Source: an uncultured Lachnospiraceae bacterium (GTDB lineage: Bacteria; Bacillota; Clostridia; Lachnospirales; Lachnospiraceae). From it: 44,111 bases of DNA. Positions 7,606 to 16,306 of this stretch are shown here, piece by piece. The stretch spans positions 1 through 44,111 of the forward strand of contig CAJUOO010000022.1 in the NCBI GenBank assembly GCA_910588535.1, given 5' to 3'. Numbering within the stretch: position 1 is the first letter of the stretch; every line of letters starts with the position of its first letter. Under the pieces are notes generated by a model. The model was not told the DNA's origin, searched no databases, and worked only from the letters and a program-made list of their open reading frames with translations. The translations under genes and the position numbers were made by a program.

Positions 7606-8687
7606 TTCTGTGCACCTCCCTGCTTATTGGACTTGCAGATTGCTTCCCACAGACCATTGAGATAAGTAGCACCGAGTGCCCTGTCATACAAGCCATAGCC
7701 CGGCATAGCAACCTCATCCCATATCATACGCCCGTGATCTGGGCGGATCGGTCCTTCAAATCCAATATCATAAAGTGCCCTCATAATCTCATACATATCA
7801 AATGTTCCATCGCTGGACAGATGTGCGGACTCCTCAAAGTTATCTGGCGATATAAACTTAAGATTGCGCACATGTGCAAAATGAACTCTTCCTTTTAAAG
7901 AACGTATCATATCAGGAAGATCATTTTTTAAATTCGTTCCATAGGAACCTGAACAGAAGGTGACACCATTATGAGGATTATCCACCATATGCATCATGCG
8001 CAAAATATTCTCCTTATTGATAATAATGCGCGGCAGACCAAATACACTCCATGCTGGATCATCTGGATGAATCGCCATATTAATATTATATTCATCACAG
8101 ACAGGCATTATTTTTTCCAGAAAATATTGCAGATTAGCAAATAATTTTTCCTCATCAATATCCTTGTACATATCAAACAACTCTTTTACATGAGCCATGC
8201 GCTCTGGCTCCCAGCCCGGCATAATTGATCCATTCGTATCTCCCGCGATAGATTCAAACATTTTCTCTGGATCGATGGCATCCACTGCCTCCTGCGTGTA
8301 GGCAAGCACAGTAGAGCCATCTGGCCTTACGCGAGCAAGCTCCGTGCGCGTCCAATCAAATACTGGCATAAAATTGTAACATACCAGATGAATATCCTCT
8401 TCACCGAGATTCTTTAATGTCTGAATATAATTCTCGATATAAATCTCTCGCTCTGGAACCCCCGTCTTAATCGCATCATGAATATTAACACTCTCAATGC
8501 CAGATAGGCGAAGCCCCGACGCCTCCACCTCATCCTTCAGTGCACGGATGCGCTCTCGGCTCCACACCTCCCCCGGTGCCGTATCATATAATGTTGAGAT
8601 CACACCTGTGACACCCGGAATCTGCCGAATCTGCTTCAATGTCACCGTATCATACTTTGAACCATACCACCGCAATGTCATTTCCAT
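7602..8687 (-). CDS. uxuA: Mannonate dehydratase
   Basis: This 361-residue protein matches UxuA (EC 4.2.1.8), the metal-dependent TIM-barrel enzyme that dehydrates D-mannonate to 2-keto-3-deoxygluconate. Recognisable parts are the start MTLRWYG with the GVTGVISTLYD block, the metal-site stretch NMAIHPDDPAW, FCSGSYGTN, VHFAHVRN and GPIRPDHGRMIW. It is shorter than the E. coli enzyme but within the range of Firmicute homologues. Translation from 8687 has a modest AGG-type site upstream; an ATG two codons further in is possible. The promoter lies upstream and the AraC regulator is divergent, so glucuronate-dependent control is likely. No KDG kinase or aldolase is in the window. Confidence 0.93.
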   Translation of the reverse strand: MEMTLRWYGSKYDTVTLKQIRQIPGVTGVISTLYDTAPGEVWSRERIRALKDEVEASGLRLSGIESVNIHDAIKTGVPEREIYIENYIQTLKNLGEEDIHLVCYNFMPVFDWTRTELARVRPDGSTVLAYTQEAVDAIDPEKMFESIAGDTNGSIMPGWEPERMAHVKELFDMYKDIDEEKLFANLQYFLEKIMPVCDEYNINMAIHPDDPAWSVFGLPRIIINKENILRMMHMVDNPHNGVTFCSGSYGTNLKNDLPDMIRSLKGRVHFAHVRNLKFISPDNFEESAHLSSDGTFDMYEIMRALYDIGFEGPIRPDHGRMIWDEVAMPGYGLYDRALGATYLNGLWEAICKSNKQGGAQN

Positions 8688-8765
8688 AGTCTTTTACCTG
8701 TACCTTTCCCGCTAAAGTTTTTTAATAGTAACCTTCATACATCGAACTTCTAACTGTATGATTCT

Positions 8766-8793
8766 ATTATAATTTCTTCTTTCTAGGAAACAA
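8766..8793 (-). promoter_or_regulatory. uxuAB promoter
   Basis: On the minus strand TTGTTT (8793-8788), 16 nt, TATAAT (8771-8766), about 80 nt upstream of uxuA. In the rest of the divergent region (8794-8985), TTGCAAAACTTGCGG (8815-8829 region) contains two TTGC half-sites and could be an AraC-type operator. I see no convincing promoter for the regulator. Confidence 0.5.
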
Positions 8794-8985
8794 ATGGGCA
8801 TAATTGTTGTTTATATTGCAAAACTTGCGGTTTTATGATAATCTATAAGTCCATACTCTCATCAACCCTATTTCGTTTTAAACCGCTACTTGGTCTATTA
8901 CTTGGGAGAATCAAAAAGAGATAGACCTAAGTTTGTATCTTTGTTACATCCACAAATTTGAAGTGCGCAAAAAAGCAGCGCAGAA

Positions 8986-9939
8986 ATGAGAAAATCTATG
9001 AAAAAAAATCTTCAAACTACTTTTCATACGCGCCAGTATATGTTATCCAAAGATTTTGAATTATATTATTATAATGATCTTCACGATGATAGATTAAATT
9101 ACAAAGTGAGAAGCCATACTCATAATTATTATGAGTTTTATTTTTTTCTTGAAGGTGATGTATCCATTCGAATTGATGGGGCAGAATATCCACTCAAAGC
9201 AGGTAATATGATTTTAATACCACCACTGATCGCTCATCAGGCCATTATTCATAACACCAGTATTCCATATCGCCGCTTTGTATTCTGGATCAGTGAGAAT
9301 TTCTACCATCAACTTCAGATTGAATCAGAAGACTATATCTATGTGATGCAGCAGGTGCAAAAGAAAAAAAATTATATCTATTCTTACGACAGAATTCTTT
9401 TTCATGAGCTGCAAGCTAGAATTTTTCAGTTATTGGAAGAAATACATTCCAGCCGTTTTGGAAAAGATATAAAAATCTCTCTATGTGTCCATGAATTACT
9501 TCTCTATATCAACCGATCCATTTATGAAAAGGATCACCCCGAAATTCATGAGGAGACACAAAATCTATATCACAACCTGCTTTATTATATAGAAACACAT
9601 CTTGAGGAGGATCTATCACTGGACAGGCTGGCACATGAATTTTATATTAGTAAATATCATATTTCACATATTTTTAAAGAAAAACTCGGCCTATCCATCC
9701 ATCAATTTATCACAAAGAAAAGGCTCCTTATGTGTCGTGACGCCATAGCCAGCCGTAAAAAAATAGGAGAGATCTACCTATTATATGGTTTTAAGGATTA
9801 TTCCAGCTTCTTTCGCGCCTTTAAAAAAGAATTTGGCATGTCACCCAAAGAATATAAAGAGCAGATACAAGCAAAATACTCATCAACTTCTCCTGTCCAT
9901 CACCTTACAGAAAAGAACTGCCAAAAGACTACTAAATAG
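8986..9939 (+). CDS. AraC-family regulator, probable uxuAB regulator
   Basis: This 317-residue protein has an N-terminal cupin sensor domain (RSHTHNYYEFYFFLEGDV, PLKAGNMILIPP) and a C-terminal double helix-turn-helix of AraC type. The latter includes LDRLAHEFYISKYHISHIFK and the signature YGFKDYSSFFRAFKKEFGMSPKEY. It is divergent from uxuA, so a role in sensing a uronate or related sugar and activating uxuAB is likely. The ribosome site is weak, and ATG at 8986 or 8998 are both possible. Its last 19 codons overlap the 3' end of spmA on the opposite strand by 57 bp. The tail there (STSPVHHLTEKNCQKTTK) is unlike the family and may be an accident of that overlap. Confidence 0.85.
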   Translation: MRKSMKKNLQTTFHTRQYMLSKDFELYYYNDLHDDRLNYKVRSHTHNYYEFYFFLEGDVSIRIDGAEYPLKAGNMILIPPLIAHQAIIHNTSIPYRRFVFWISENFYHQLQIESEDYIYVMQQVQKKKNYIYSYDRILFHELQARIFQLLEEIHSSRFGKDIKISLCVHELLLYINRSIYEKDHPEIHEETQNLYHNLLYYIETHLEEDLSLDRLAHEFYISKYHISHIFKEKLGLSIHQFITKKRLLMCRDAIASRKKIGEIYLLYGFKDYSSFFRAFKKEFGMSPKEYKEQIQAKYSSTSPVHHLTEKNCQKTTK

Positions 9940-10182
9940 AGTAGCTGCTATTGCTGGAGCAATTATGGCGGCAGGATTGGCACTTCCATATTGGCTTCGA
10001 TAAGCAATCATGTTGACAGGAATAAGCTGCAGAGAAGATATATTGAGAATCAAAAAGGTGCACATCTCATTGCTGGCGGAATCGGGGAAGGAACCTTTTT
10101 TCTCCTTCTCAAGCTGCGAGAGTGCCTCCATGGCCTTAAGCCCAGCCGGAGTTGCCGCCCAGCCTAAGCCGAGGATGTTAGC
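9883..10182 (-). CDS. spmA: Spore maturation protein A, 3' half (split gene)
   Basis: Reading from the element border, this frame gives the C-terminal half of SpmA: ANILGLGWAATPAGLKAMEA, then CTFLILNISSLQLIPVNMIA and RSQYGSANPAAI, ending at a stop at 9883. It has no start codon or ribosome site of its own at the border. An internal ATG at 10131 would cut into the conserved LGLG.AATP block. Joined at the GCTAA shared with the 16385 side, it completes a 196-residue SpmA (98 codons from each half). SpmA is a membrane protein needed with SpmB for spore core dehydration in Bacillus. It should be made only after the intervening element has been excised. Confidence 0.92.
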   Translation of the reverse strand, partial: ANILGLGWAATPAGLKAMEALSQLEKEKKGSFPDSASNEMCTFLILNISSLQLIPVNMIAYRSQYGSANPAAIIAPAIAATLFSSLLAVLFCKVMDRRS

Positions 10183-10208
10183 TGGTTTTATATTAGGACT
10201 AATATTTC
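10178..10208. promoter_or_regulatory. Left attachment site of the spmA element
   Basis: The crossover repeat TTAGC (10178-10182) is followed inside the element by the palindrome ATATTAG-GA-CTAATAT (10191-10206). The latter contains TAGGACTAA, which recurs inverted at the right end. The palindrome overlaps the last codons of the first recombinase gene. Confidence 0.65.
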
Positions 10209-11504
10209 TATTCTATCTCTGTTATATACTTCTATTTTTTCAATCCATCGTTTCACAAAGTCTCCTATCTGCAAGGGCTCTGCTTGTATCAGGGAGAAAA
10301 ATAATAATTCTCCTCCATCTTCCAGAAAAGCCATCAGCTGATAATGTATGACTTGTATCACCTCTTCCAAGACCTGTGCTTCCACACGAATCCCGGAACC
10401 ACAGCTTTCTCCCATACGGCAGCGAAAATACAAATTGGGTGTCTTTCCGCCTAATCTGACAGAATATCCACAGTGCCCACATTTTATTTTTCCCGAAAGA
10501 GGATGCGCAGAAGCTTTTTTCCTATAACTACCTCTTTTTTCATAATATTTTATCACATGTTGTGCTGCCTCAAAAACTTCTCTTGAGATCAAAGCAGGAT
10601 GCGCATTTTCAAACCGCATATATTCAGAAGCCTCTAGCTTTCTACGTTCTCTTGGTCTGCCAACTATGCTTTTATGACAGAGATATGTGCCAAGATACGT
10701 CTCATTTTGTAATATAATTCTCACCTGAAGTGAAGTCCACAAATTACTTTTTTTATTCTTCAACTGATACTTCCGTTTTGCACTTTGCTTCTTATAAGCT
10801 CCCGGTGTTGGCAGCTTCTGTTGATTCAGATATCCGGCAATAGCACTTGGCGAACAACCATCAGCCGCAAGAGAAAAGATCGTTGTAATATTTCCTGCCG
10901 TCTCTGGATCAGGCTGCAAACATTCCTGCCCATCGATTCTCTTTCTATACCCATAAGGTACATCACCACCACTGTAACATCCATTTTTCTGTTGTAATAA
11001 TTTTACAGCTCTAATCTTTTTTGACAAATCTCTACTATAACAATCATAGATAAGATTCTTAAAACCGATCTCTATTCCCGCTGGATTGTCAAGGCTGTCA
11101 TATGCATCAGAGATAGAAAGAAAACGAACTCCCATACAAGGAAAAAACTGTTCCAGATACATGCCAGATTCAATATAATCTCTTCCAAAACGGGACAAAT
11201 CCTTCACCACAACACAGAAAATATGGTTTCTCTCCACTTCCGTCAAAAGCTTCTGAATCCCCGATCGTCGAAAAGTTACTCCCGTGCTTCCATCATCCAA
11301 AAACTCTCTGACAGGATAGCCCGATAATTCTCTATGCGTATGAATAAAATTATATATAAGACTTCTCTGATTCGCGATGCTGTCACTCTCACCTTTTAAC
11401 GCTCCCACTCTCTTGTCCTCGTCGGACACTCTAAGATAGATGGCAATATACTTGTCAGGAAATACTTGTATCTCTTCATTTAACTGATAAAGCTCCCTTT
11501 CCAT
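10188..11504 (-). CDS. Serine recombinase 1 of the spmA element
   Basis: A 438-residue serine recombinase. The N-terminal resolvase-type catalytic domain has YLRVSDED with the nucleophile Ser near residue 27, SIANQRSLI and VVKDLSRFGRDYIESG. A recombinase domain follows (VPYGYRKR, LGTYLCHKS), then a zinc ribbon (CGHCGYSVRLGG ... CRMGESC). AAGGAG lies upstream of the ATG. The TAA stop is only 6 bp inside the left border, so its 3' end forms part of the attachment site. It is much shorter than TnpX-type recombinases and lacks a long C-terminal coiled coil. It is the most distant from the other two genes (168-bp gap) and may have its own signal. Confidence 0.92.
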   Translation of the reverse strand: MERELYQLNEEIQVFPDKYIAIYLRVSDEDKRVGALKGESDSIANQRSLIYNFIHTHRELSGYPVREFLDDGSTGVTFRRSGIQKLLTEVERNHIFCVVVKDLSRFGRDYIESGMYLEQFFPCMGVRFLSISDAYDSLDNPAGIEIGFKNLIYDCYSRDLSKKIRAVKLLQQKNGCYSGGDVPYGYRKRIDGQECLQPDPETAGNITTIFSLAADGCSPSAIAGYLNQQKLPTPGAYKKQSAKRKYQLKNKKSNLWTSLQVRIILQNETYLGTYLCHKSIVGRPRERRKLEASEYMRFENAHPALISREVFEAAQHVIKYYEKRGSYRKKASAHPLSGKIKCGHCGYSVRLGGKTPNLYFRCRMGESCGSGIRVEAQVLEEVIQVIHYQLMAFLEDGGELLFFSLIQAEPLQIGDFVKRWIEKIEVYNRDRIEILVLI

Positions 11505-11672
11505 AAAGTTTCTCCTTCTTGATACAATACACTAATTTTCAACTCTTTGCAAAATTAATTCCCATCGTTTTAGATAAAGTCATCCCCATTACAAACAACG
11601 GGGCATCCGCCTTACAACGCCCAAAGGAAGGGGATATCACCTTCGCGTCACTCGCCATATCACTGCAAACAA

Positions 11673-12992
11673 TCACTTAGCTTGTTTCTCGTGGGAATAA
11701 ATTTGTATTTTCCCATATGAAAAAACAGCTATTTTATCGATAAAGGTATCTAATGTATTTTCAGTGATCACATCATTAGTAATATACTGCTTCACCTCTG
11801 CAAACACAGCCTCCAGCAAAGGAATTTCATGAATATATGTTCCGACACAACGAGACGACAGCTTTGTCTGAGAAGCACTACAGTAATAGTAGTAATCTCT
11901 CTCCCCATTTTTCACCCTATTCCTTCTTGTCATCAGATAACCGCATTGTCCACAAAAAACTTTGTTCCGAAGAGGCTGCTCTATATGTGGAATCGCCTCA
12001 TTTTGTCTTCTCTGTTCTTGATATTTTTTCCTATTCTGCTCCGCCATCTGAGCTGCGACAGAAAACTGCTCCTGCGTCACAAGTGGTTCGTGCATATGCT
12101 CAACAATTTTCCATTGTTCTTTGGGCACTGAAATTTGCTTTCCGTTTTGCTCAAAATAGCTGCTTTTTGTCTTTCCCTGAACCATATGTCCTAGATATGC
12201 CTGATTTTTCAATATTTCTGTTACATGCTTTGGTTTCCATTTTTCATCGCGGCATCTCTCAAAAGACTGGTTGCCATTCAAATAACGGTACATGCCCGGT
12301 GATGGAACAGCCAATAAATTAAGGTAACTCGCTATTGTACCACATCCTTTTCCATCTAGCCGCCAAGCAAAGATCTGTTTTACAATACAACCACTTTCTG
12401 GATCAATTACAAGCTTCCACCGATCTGCATTTGTTTTCATATAACCATATGGAGGTGTGCCAGAGATACAGTAGCCCTTACTTTGAAGTGTATGCTTTGC
12501 AGCAGATGTCTTTTTAGAAATATCTCTTGCATAATATTCATTCATAAGATTAGTAAAAGAATATGTCCATATATTATTTAAGTAATCATTGCTGTCATAA
12601 GCTTCATTGACAGCGATCACTCGTACACCAAGAGAAGGAAAGATGTGTTCAAGATATGTACCTGTCTCAATATAATTTCTTCCTATTCGTGAGAGATCTT
12701 TAACAAGAACACTGTTGATCCTTCCTGCTCTTATATCTTCCATCATCTGATTCCAACCCAAGCGGTCAAAGCTTGTGCCTGTTATACCGTTATCTGAGTA
12801 TATTTTTACCAGATCCAATTCCTGTTTATGTTTCTGTATATATTCTGTTAAAAGTTCTATTTGATTCTTGATAGAATCTTTTCCCCCTTTATTGGAATAT
12901 GTGACAGAAAGTCTTGTATAGATTCCGACAAGATTTTTCTTACACTCTGGCAGTTCCATGTGAGAGCAACTCTTTCTGCTCACTCTAGCCAT
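11673..12992 (-). CDS. Serine recombinase 2 of the spmA element
   Basis: A 439-residue serine recombinase with catalytic YTRLSVTYS (Ser near residue 29), LVKDLSRIGRNYIETG, a recombinase domain (TPPYGYMKT, QAYLGHMVQGKT) and a zinc ribbon (FCGQCGYLMTRR ... YYYYCSAS). GGAAGGAG before the ATG gives a good start at 12992. It overlaps recombinase 3 by 8 bp, so the two are coupled. All catalytic residues appear intact, which makes an active second enzyme more likely than a decayed copy. The sequence is clearly diverged from recombinases 1 and 3 and is not a recent duplicate. The 11505-11672 gap downstream holds an ATCCCC/GGGGAT inverted pair but no gene. Confidence 0.92.
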   Translation of the reverse strand: MARVSRKSCSHMELPECKKNLVGIYTRLSVTYSNKGGKDSIKNQIELLTEYIQKHKQELDLVKIYSDNGITGTSFDRLGWNQMMEDIRAGRINSVLVKDLSRIGRNYIETGTYLEHIFPSLGVRVIAVNEAYDSNDYLNNIWTYSFTNLMNEYYARDISKKTSAAKHTLQSKGYCISGTPPYGYMKTNADRWKLVIDPESGCIVKQIFAWRLDGKGCGTIASYLNLLAVPSPGMYRYLNGNQSFERCRDEKWKPKHVTEILKNQAYLGHMVQGKTKSSYFEQNGKQISVPKEQWKIVEHMHEPLVTQEQFSVAAQMAEQNRKKYQEQRRQNEAIPHIEQPLRNKVFCGQCGYLMTRRNRVKNGERDYYYYCSASQTKLSSRCVGTYIHEIPLLEAVFAEVKQYITNDVITENTLDTFIDKIAVFSYGKIQIYSHEKQAK

Positions 12993-14346
12993 CTATCCAC
13001 TCTCCTTCCAAAGACTGTACACAAAGACTATTCCAAGCTGGACAAAATAAAAAGTGGATCTCTATTCTATCCTTGCTGTATATCTGTATGGTTCTTAATA
13101 ATGCAGATAAAAATACCCTTGAAAGTGCCGTACAATCGATCCTCTCGCAAAAAGAAAATTTCTGGAATAATGTAAAACCCATATATATCTGAGCATTGAT
13201 TATCTGTAATAGAATAGATTCCAGCCTTGCTATAGAAAAATGAGTGCGATTGGCACAGCCATTTTTGTTTTTATGTTCTACGCAGGTCAGATAACTATAT
13301 TTTTTTCCATTTGCCGGAATGATCTTTCTTGTCATGGTGCCTTGACAATACGCACATACTGCAAAACCAGAAAACAGATGCAACGTCTCCATGGCAGGTG
13401 ACACGCGGGTATCCTGTGCAAAAGATGCATTGACGGCAAGAAAATCCTCCCTCGAAATTATGGCGCTGTGGCTGTTTTCATATCGAAACCATCTACTTTC
13501 TGCACATTTCATTCTTTTTTGAATTTTATAGCTGGGAGAAAATGTTTTGCCCTGTAGAAGAACACCTGTATAACATTCATTTTTTAATATAGCATTGACA
13601 CTGTTGGCATGCCAGAGAAGCTTTTCTTTTTTGCGAAAGCCGCTGGTATAGTTTTCATTTTTTTGTAACTTATAATGCATTGGTGTCAAAATATTATCCT
13701 CATTGAGCCTCTGCGCAATTCGCAGACTGCTCATTCCCTCCAGCCTCCACCGAAATATTTTTTTTACTATATCCGCAGAATCAGTATCTATCTCCAGATG
13801 ATTTTTGTCCTCACAAGATTTCTTATATCCAAAGGGAGCAAATGAGCCGATAAACTGTCCTGTCTTCCTCTTAATATCTAGATGGCTTCGAATTTTTATT
13901 GATATATCCCGGCAATAGGCCTCATTCATCAGATTTTTAAAGGGAATCAGCAGATCATCAAAGCGCTTGTCAGAATAAGCAGTATCTATGCCATCAGTGA
14001 CAGCGATAAATCTTACACCCAGAGAGGGAAATATTTTCTCAATATAACGTCCAGTCTCTATATAATCTCTGCCAAGGCGCGACAAATCCTTTACCAAAAT
14101 ACAATTTACCACGCCAGATTGTATATCTACAAGCATCTCCTGAAACGCTGGGCGATCAAAGCGAATTCCACTATATCCGTCATCCACCTGCTCTTTATAC
14201 AGAGAAATATTGGGATGCATGGCAAGAAATTCTTGAATAAGAGCTCTCTGATTACTGATGCTATCACTTTCTATTTTATCTCCATCCTCCCGCGATAGAC
14301 GGTAATATGCCTCTGCTGTATAACAAAAGCCCGAAACGGTATCCAT
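12985..14346 (-). CDS. Serine recombinase 3 of the spmA element
   Basis: The first gene of the recombinase operon, 453 residues. The catalytic domain has YYRLSREDGDK with the nucleophile Ser, SISNQRALI and LVKDLSRLGRDYIETG. The recombinase domain has FAPFGYKKS and ECYTGVLLQGKT. The zinc ribbon is CAYCQGTMTRK with a later CVEHKNKNGC. I start at ATG 14346 because GGAG lies 7 nt before it; for the ATG at 14352 that spacing is too short. I could not find an unambiguous sigma-A or sigma-E promoter upstream (14353-14440), which matters because sigK-type recombinases are made under mother-cell control. Three different intact recombinases suggest a heteromeric machine or divided integration/excision roles. 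Confidence 0.92.
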   Translation of the reverse strand: MDTVSGFCYTAEAYYRLSREDGDKIESDSISNQRALIQEFLAMHPNISLYKEQVDDGYSGIRFDRPAFQEMLVDIQSGVVNCILVKDLSRLGRDYIETGRYIEKIFPSLGVRFIAVTDGIDTAYSDKRFDDLLIPFKNLMNEAYCRDISIKIRSHLDIKRKTGQFIGSFAPFGYKKSCEDKNHLEIDTDSADIVKKIFRWRLEGMSSLRIAQRLNEDNILTPMHYKLQKNENYTSGFRKKEKLLWHANSVNAILKNECYTGVLLQGKTFSPSYKIQKRMKCAESRWFRYENSHSAIISREDFLAVNASFAQDTRVSPAMETLHLFSGFAVCAYCQGTMTRKIIPANGKKYSYLTCVEHKNKNGCANRTHFSIARLESILLQIINAQIYMGFTLFQKFSFCERIDCTALSRVFLSALLRTIQIYSKDRIEIHFLFCPAWNSLCVQSLEGEWIDG

Positions 14347-14435
14347 ACCCATTCTCCATTCTTGATCATGTATTTTCTAAATTATATTTTAAATTACTTG
14401 TCCAAAATACAAAGAATATTTGTATGGATCTGGTA

Positions 14436-14464
14436 TTGCATTTTTTTCATTTTCTTCGTATAAT
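14436..14464 (+). promoter_or_regulatory. Sigma-A-type promoter of the element chemoreceptor
   Basis: TTGCAT (14436-14441), 17 nt, TATAAT (14459-14464). Transcription would start near 14471, about 110 nt before the start codon, and would pass the hairpin at 14501. Confidence 0.65.
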
Positions 14465-14500
14465 AATACATAGAAATTGTGTTAGAGACCTGCATTTTAT

Positions 14501-14526
14501 CCCTGCCATTTGTGGTAGGGTTTTTT
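14501..14526 (+). terminator. Leader terminator/attenuator before the chemoreceptor
   Basis: CCCTGCCA (14501-14508) pairs with TGGTAGGG (14513-14520; one G-U pair) and is followed directly by six T. It lies between the promoter and the start codon, so RNA would end after roughly 55 nt unless termination is prevented. It could be an attenuator or the end of a small RNA. The leader is too short for a c-di-GMP riboswitch. Confidence 0.65.
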
Positions 14527-14580
14527 ACCTTATACAGAAAATTGTTATCACATAGACAAAGGAAAGGTGGGGTTTTAGTT

Positions 14581-16275
14581 ATGGGAAGAAAAGAGGGTTC
14601 GGCATCTGGCAGAAAGAGTCAGGCAGCGATGCTTCAGCGCTTGGTGCGCCAAGCATTTATTTCAGTGGGAACGGGAGCTGTACTACTGTTAGGATTTGTT
14701 ATATTTAATATAGGAATGTCACAGGTGTACAGCACGCAGTTAAATACCACCATTGCACTGAATCAATACCGGCTTGGTTCTAAAACACTGACCTTTGATG
14801 TGCAATCCTATGTTGTCACCGGGAAACAGGAATATTATAATGCCTATATGAAGGAGCTGAATGAGGACAAGAACCGGGAAAAAGCTGTTGAGACGCTAAA
14901 GTCCTGCGGGCTTACTGAATCAGAATGGGCAAACCTCAATCAGATCGCTTCCATGTCAGAAAATCTGGTTCCGCTAGAAAAAGATGCCATGGCTTATGTA
15001 CAAAACGGTGATCTTATCTCTGCGCAGGCATGTGTGTTCAGCACAGAATACGAAAATACGGTTGAAAAAATCAACCATCTGACAGATACTACGATTCAAT
15101 CTATCTTAGACAGAAAGAATAAAAGCTGCTCCTTACTTAAATTCCTGCAGATTATCGTTGAGATTCTTTTTGCAGGCTCCTTTATCTATGTTGTTTTTCA
15201 GCTAGTAAAAACGATAAAGTTCTCCAACAACGAACTTTTGCAGCCAATCAAGAAGGTATCTGATCAGATGAATATACTGGCAAAAGGAGAATTCCGTGCA
15301 GAGCTTGATATGGTGGAGGACGAGAGCGAGGTAGGAAGTATGGTCGCCGCCATCTCCTTTATGAAGCGGAATCTGCTTGCCATGGTAAAAGAAATAACAG
15401 AAATCCTAAACCAGATGGGCAATGGCAATTACCATATACAGATCAAACAGGAATATGTCGGAGAATTTGTGGAGATCAAAGAGTCTTTTCTAAAAATTGG
15501 GGAGCAGATGCGAGACACTCTTCTCACCATCCGCAATGTTTCTGGACAGATTGATACAGGCTCTGAGCAGCTCGCATGTGCTGCGGAAGATCTGGCAAAG
15601 GGCTGTACTGCACAAGCCATGCAGGTGTCGGGGTTAATTTCAGTATTTAAGGACATGACAGTTACCATGGAAGAAAGCTCCCAGAAAGCGGAGGAATCAG
15701 CAAAACGTGCCTCCAAAGCTGGCATAACATTGGCAAAAAGCGATCAAAAGATGCAGGAATTAAAAAGAACCATCGAGGAGATTGGCAGATGTTCCGAGCA
15801 GATAGGAACCATTATTGGCACCATCGAGGACATCGCCTCACAGACAAATCTATTGTCATTAAACGCATCCATTGAGGCGGCAAGAGCAGGAGAAGCTGGA
15901 AAAGGCTTTGCTGTTGTGGCTGATCAGGTTAAGAATCTGGCTGAAGAATCTGCAAAAGCTGCCAGAAGAACCTCCGATCTTATCGCTACGACTGTCACAG
16001 TTATGGACAAGAGCATCTCGATCGCGGACGAAGCCACATCCAATATGCAGGATGTTATGGAGGACGCAAAAGCTGCCACCGAAATGATTGGCCAGATTGT
16101 TCAGACACTGAATGAAGATGTTGAACATATGCATAATGTCAACGAAAGCATTGTGCAAGTCTCCTCCGTAGTTGATAACAATGCTGCTACCTCTGAAGAA
16201 ACAGCAGCGGTAAGTGAAGAGCAGAAATCACAGGTCAATACTATGGTCAATCTGATGAACCAATTTGAAATCTAG
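14581..16275 (+). CDS. Methyl-accepting chemotaxis protein carried by the spmA element
   Basis: A 564-residue transmembrane chemoreceptor. TM1 is near residues 25-47, with an all-helical extracytoplasmic four-helix-bundle-type domain to about 185. TM2 is near 187-210, followed by HAMP-like segments (to about 320) and a signalling domain. The hairpin tip, near 410-460, reads SQTNLLSLNASIEAARAGEAG then GFAVVADQVKNLAEESAKA. The start at 14581 is chosen for AAGGTGG 10 nt upstream; the open frame extends further without support. The protein would feed into the host CheA/CheW array. It is unusual cargo for a sporulation-gene element and is lost from the mother-cell chromosome on excision. The gene runs against the spmA 5' half. 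Confidence 0.93.
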   Translation: MGRKEGSASGRKSQAAMLQRLVRQAFISVGTGAVLLLGFVIFNIGMSQVYSTQLNTTIALNQYRLGSKTLTFDVQSYVVTGKQEYYNAYMKELNEDKNREKAVETLKSCGLTESEWANLNQIASMSENLVPLEKDAMAYVQNGDLISAQACVFSTEYENTVEKINHLTDTTIQSILDRKNKSCSLLKFLQIIVEILFAGSFIYVVFQLVKTIKFSNNELLQPIKKVSDQMNILAKGEFRAELDMVEDESEVGSMVAAISFMKRNLLAMVKEITEILNQMGNGNYHIQIKQEYVGEFVEIKESFLKIGEQMRDTLLTIRNVSGQIDTGSEQLACAAEDLAKGCTAQAMQVSGLISVFKDMTVTMEESSQKAEESAKRASKAGITLAKSDQKMQELKRTIEEIGRCSEQIGTIIGTIEDIASQTNLLSLNASIEAARAGEAGKGFAVVADQVKNLAEESAKAARRTSDLIATTVTVMDKSISIADEATSNMQDVMEDAKAATEMIGQIVQTLNEDVEHMHNVNESIVQVSSVVDNNAATSEETAAVSEEQKSQVNTMVNLMNQFEI

Positions 16276-16306
16276 GCATGGTCTCAATAAATTATACTAA
16301 AAAATG

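Noticed and set aside
9883..10131. Stand-alone 82-aa gene starting at the ATG at 10131
   Set aside because: It is the tail of SpmA. The frame is open and conserved upstream to the element border, the ATG lies inside the conserved block and it has no ribosome site.
14471..14580. c-di-GMP or other known riboswitch in front of the chemoreceptor
   Set aside because: Only about 30 nt lie between the likely start point and the terminator hairpin, too short for an aptamer I know, and no GEMM-type core is seen.
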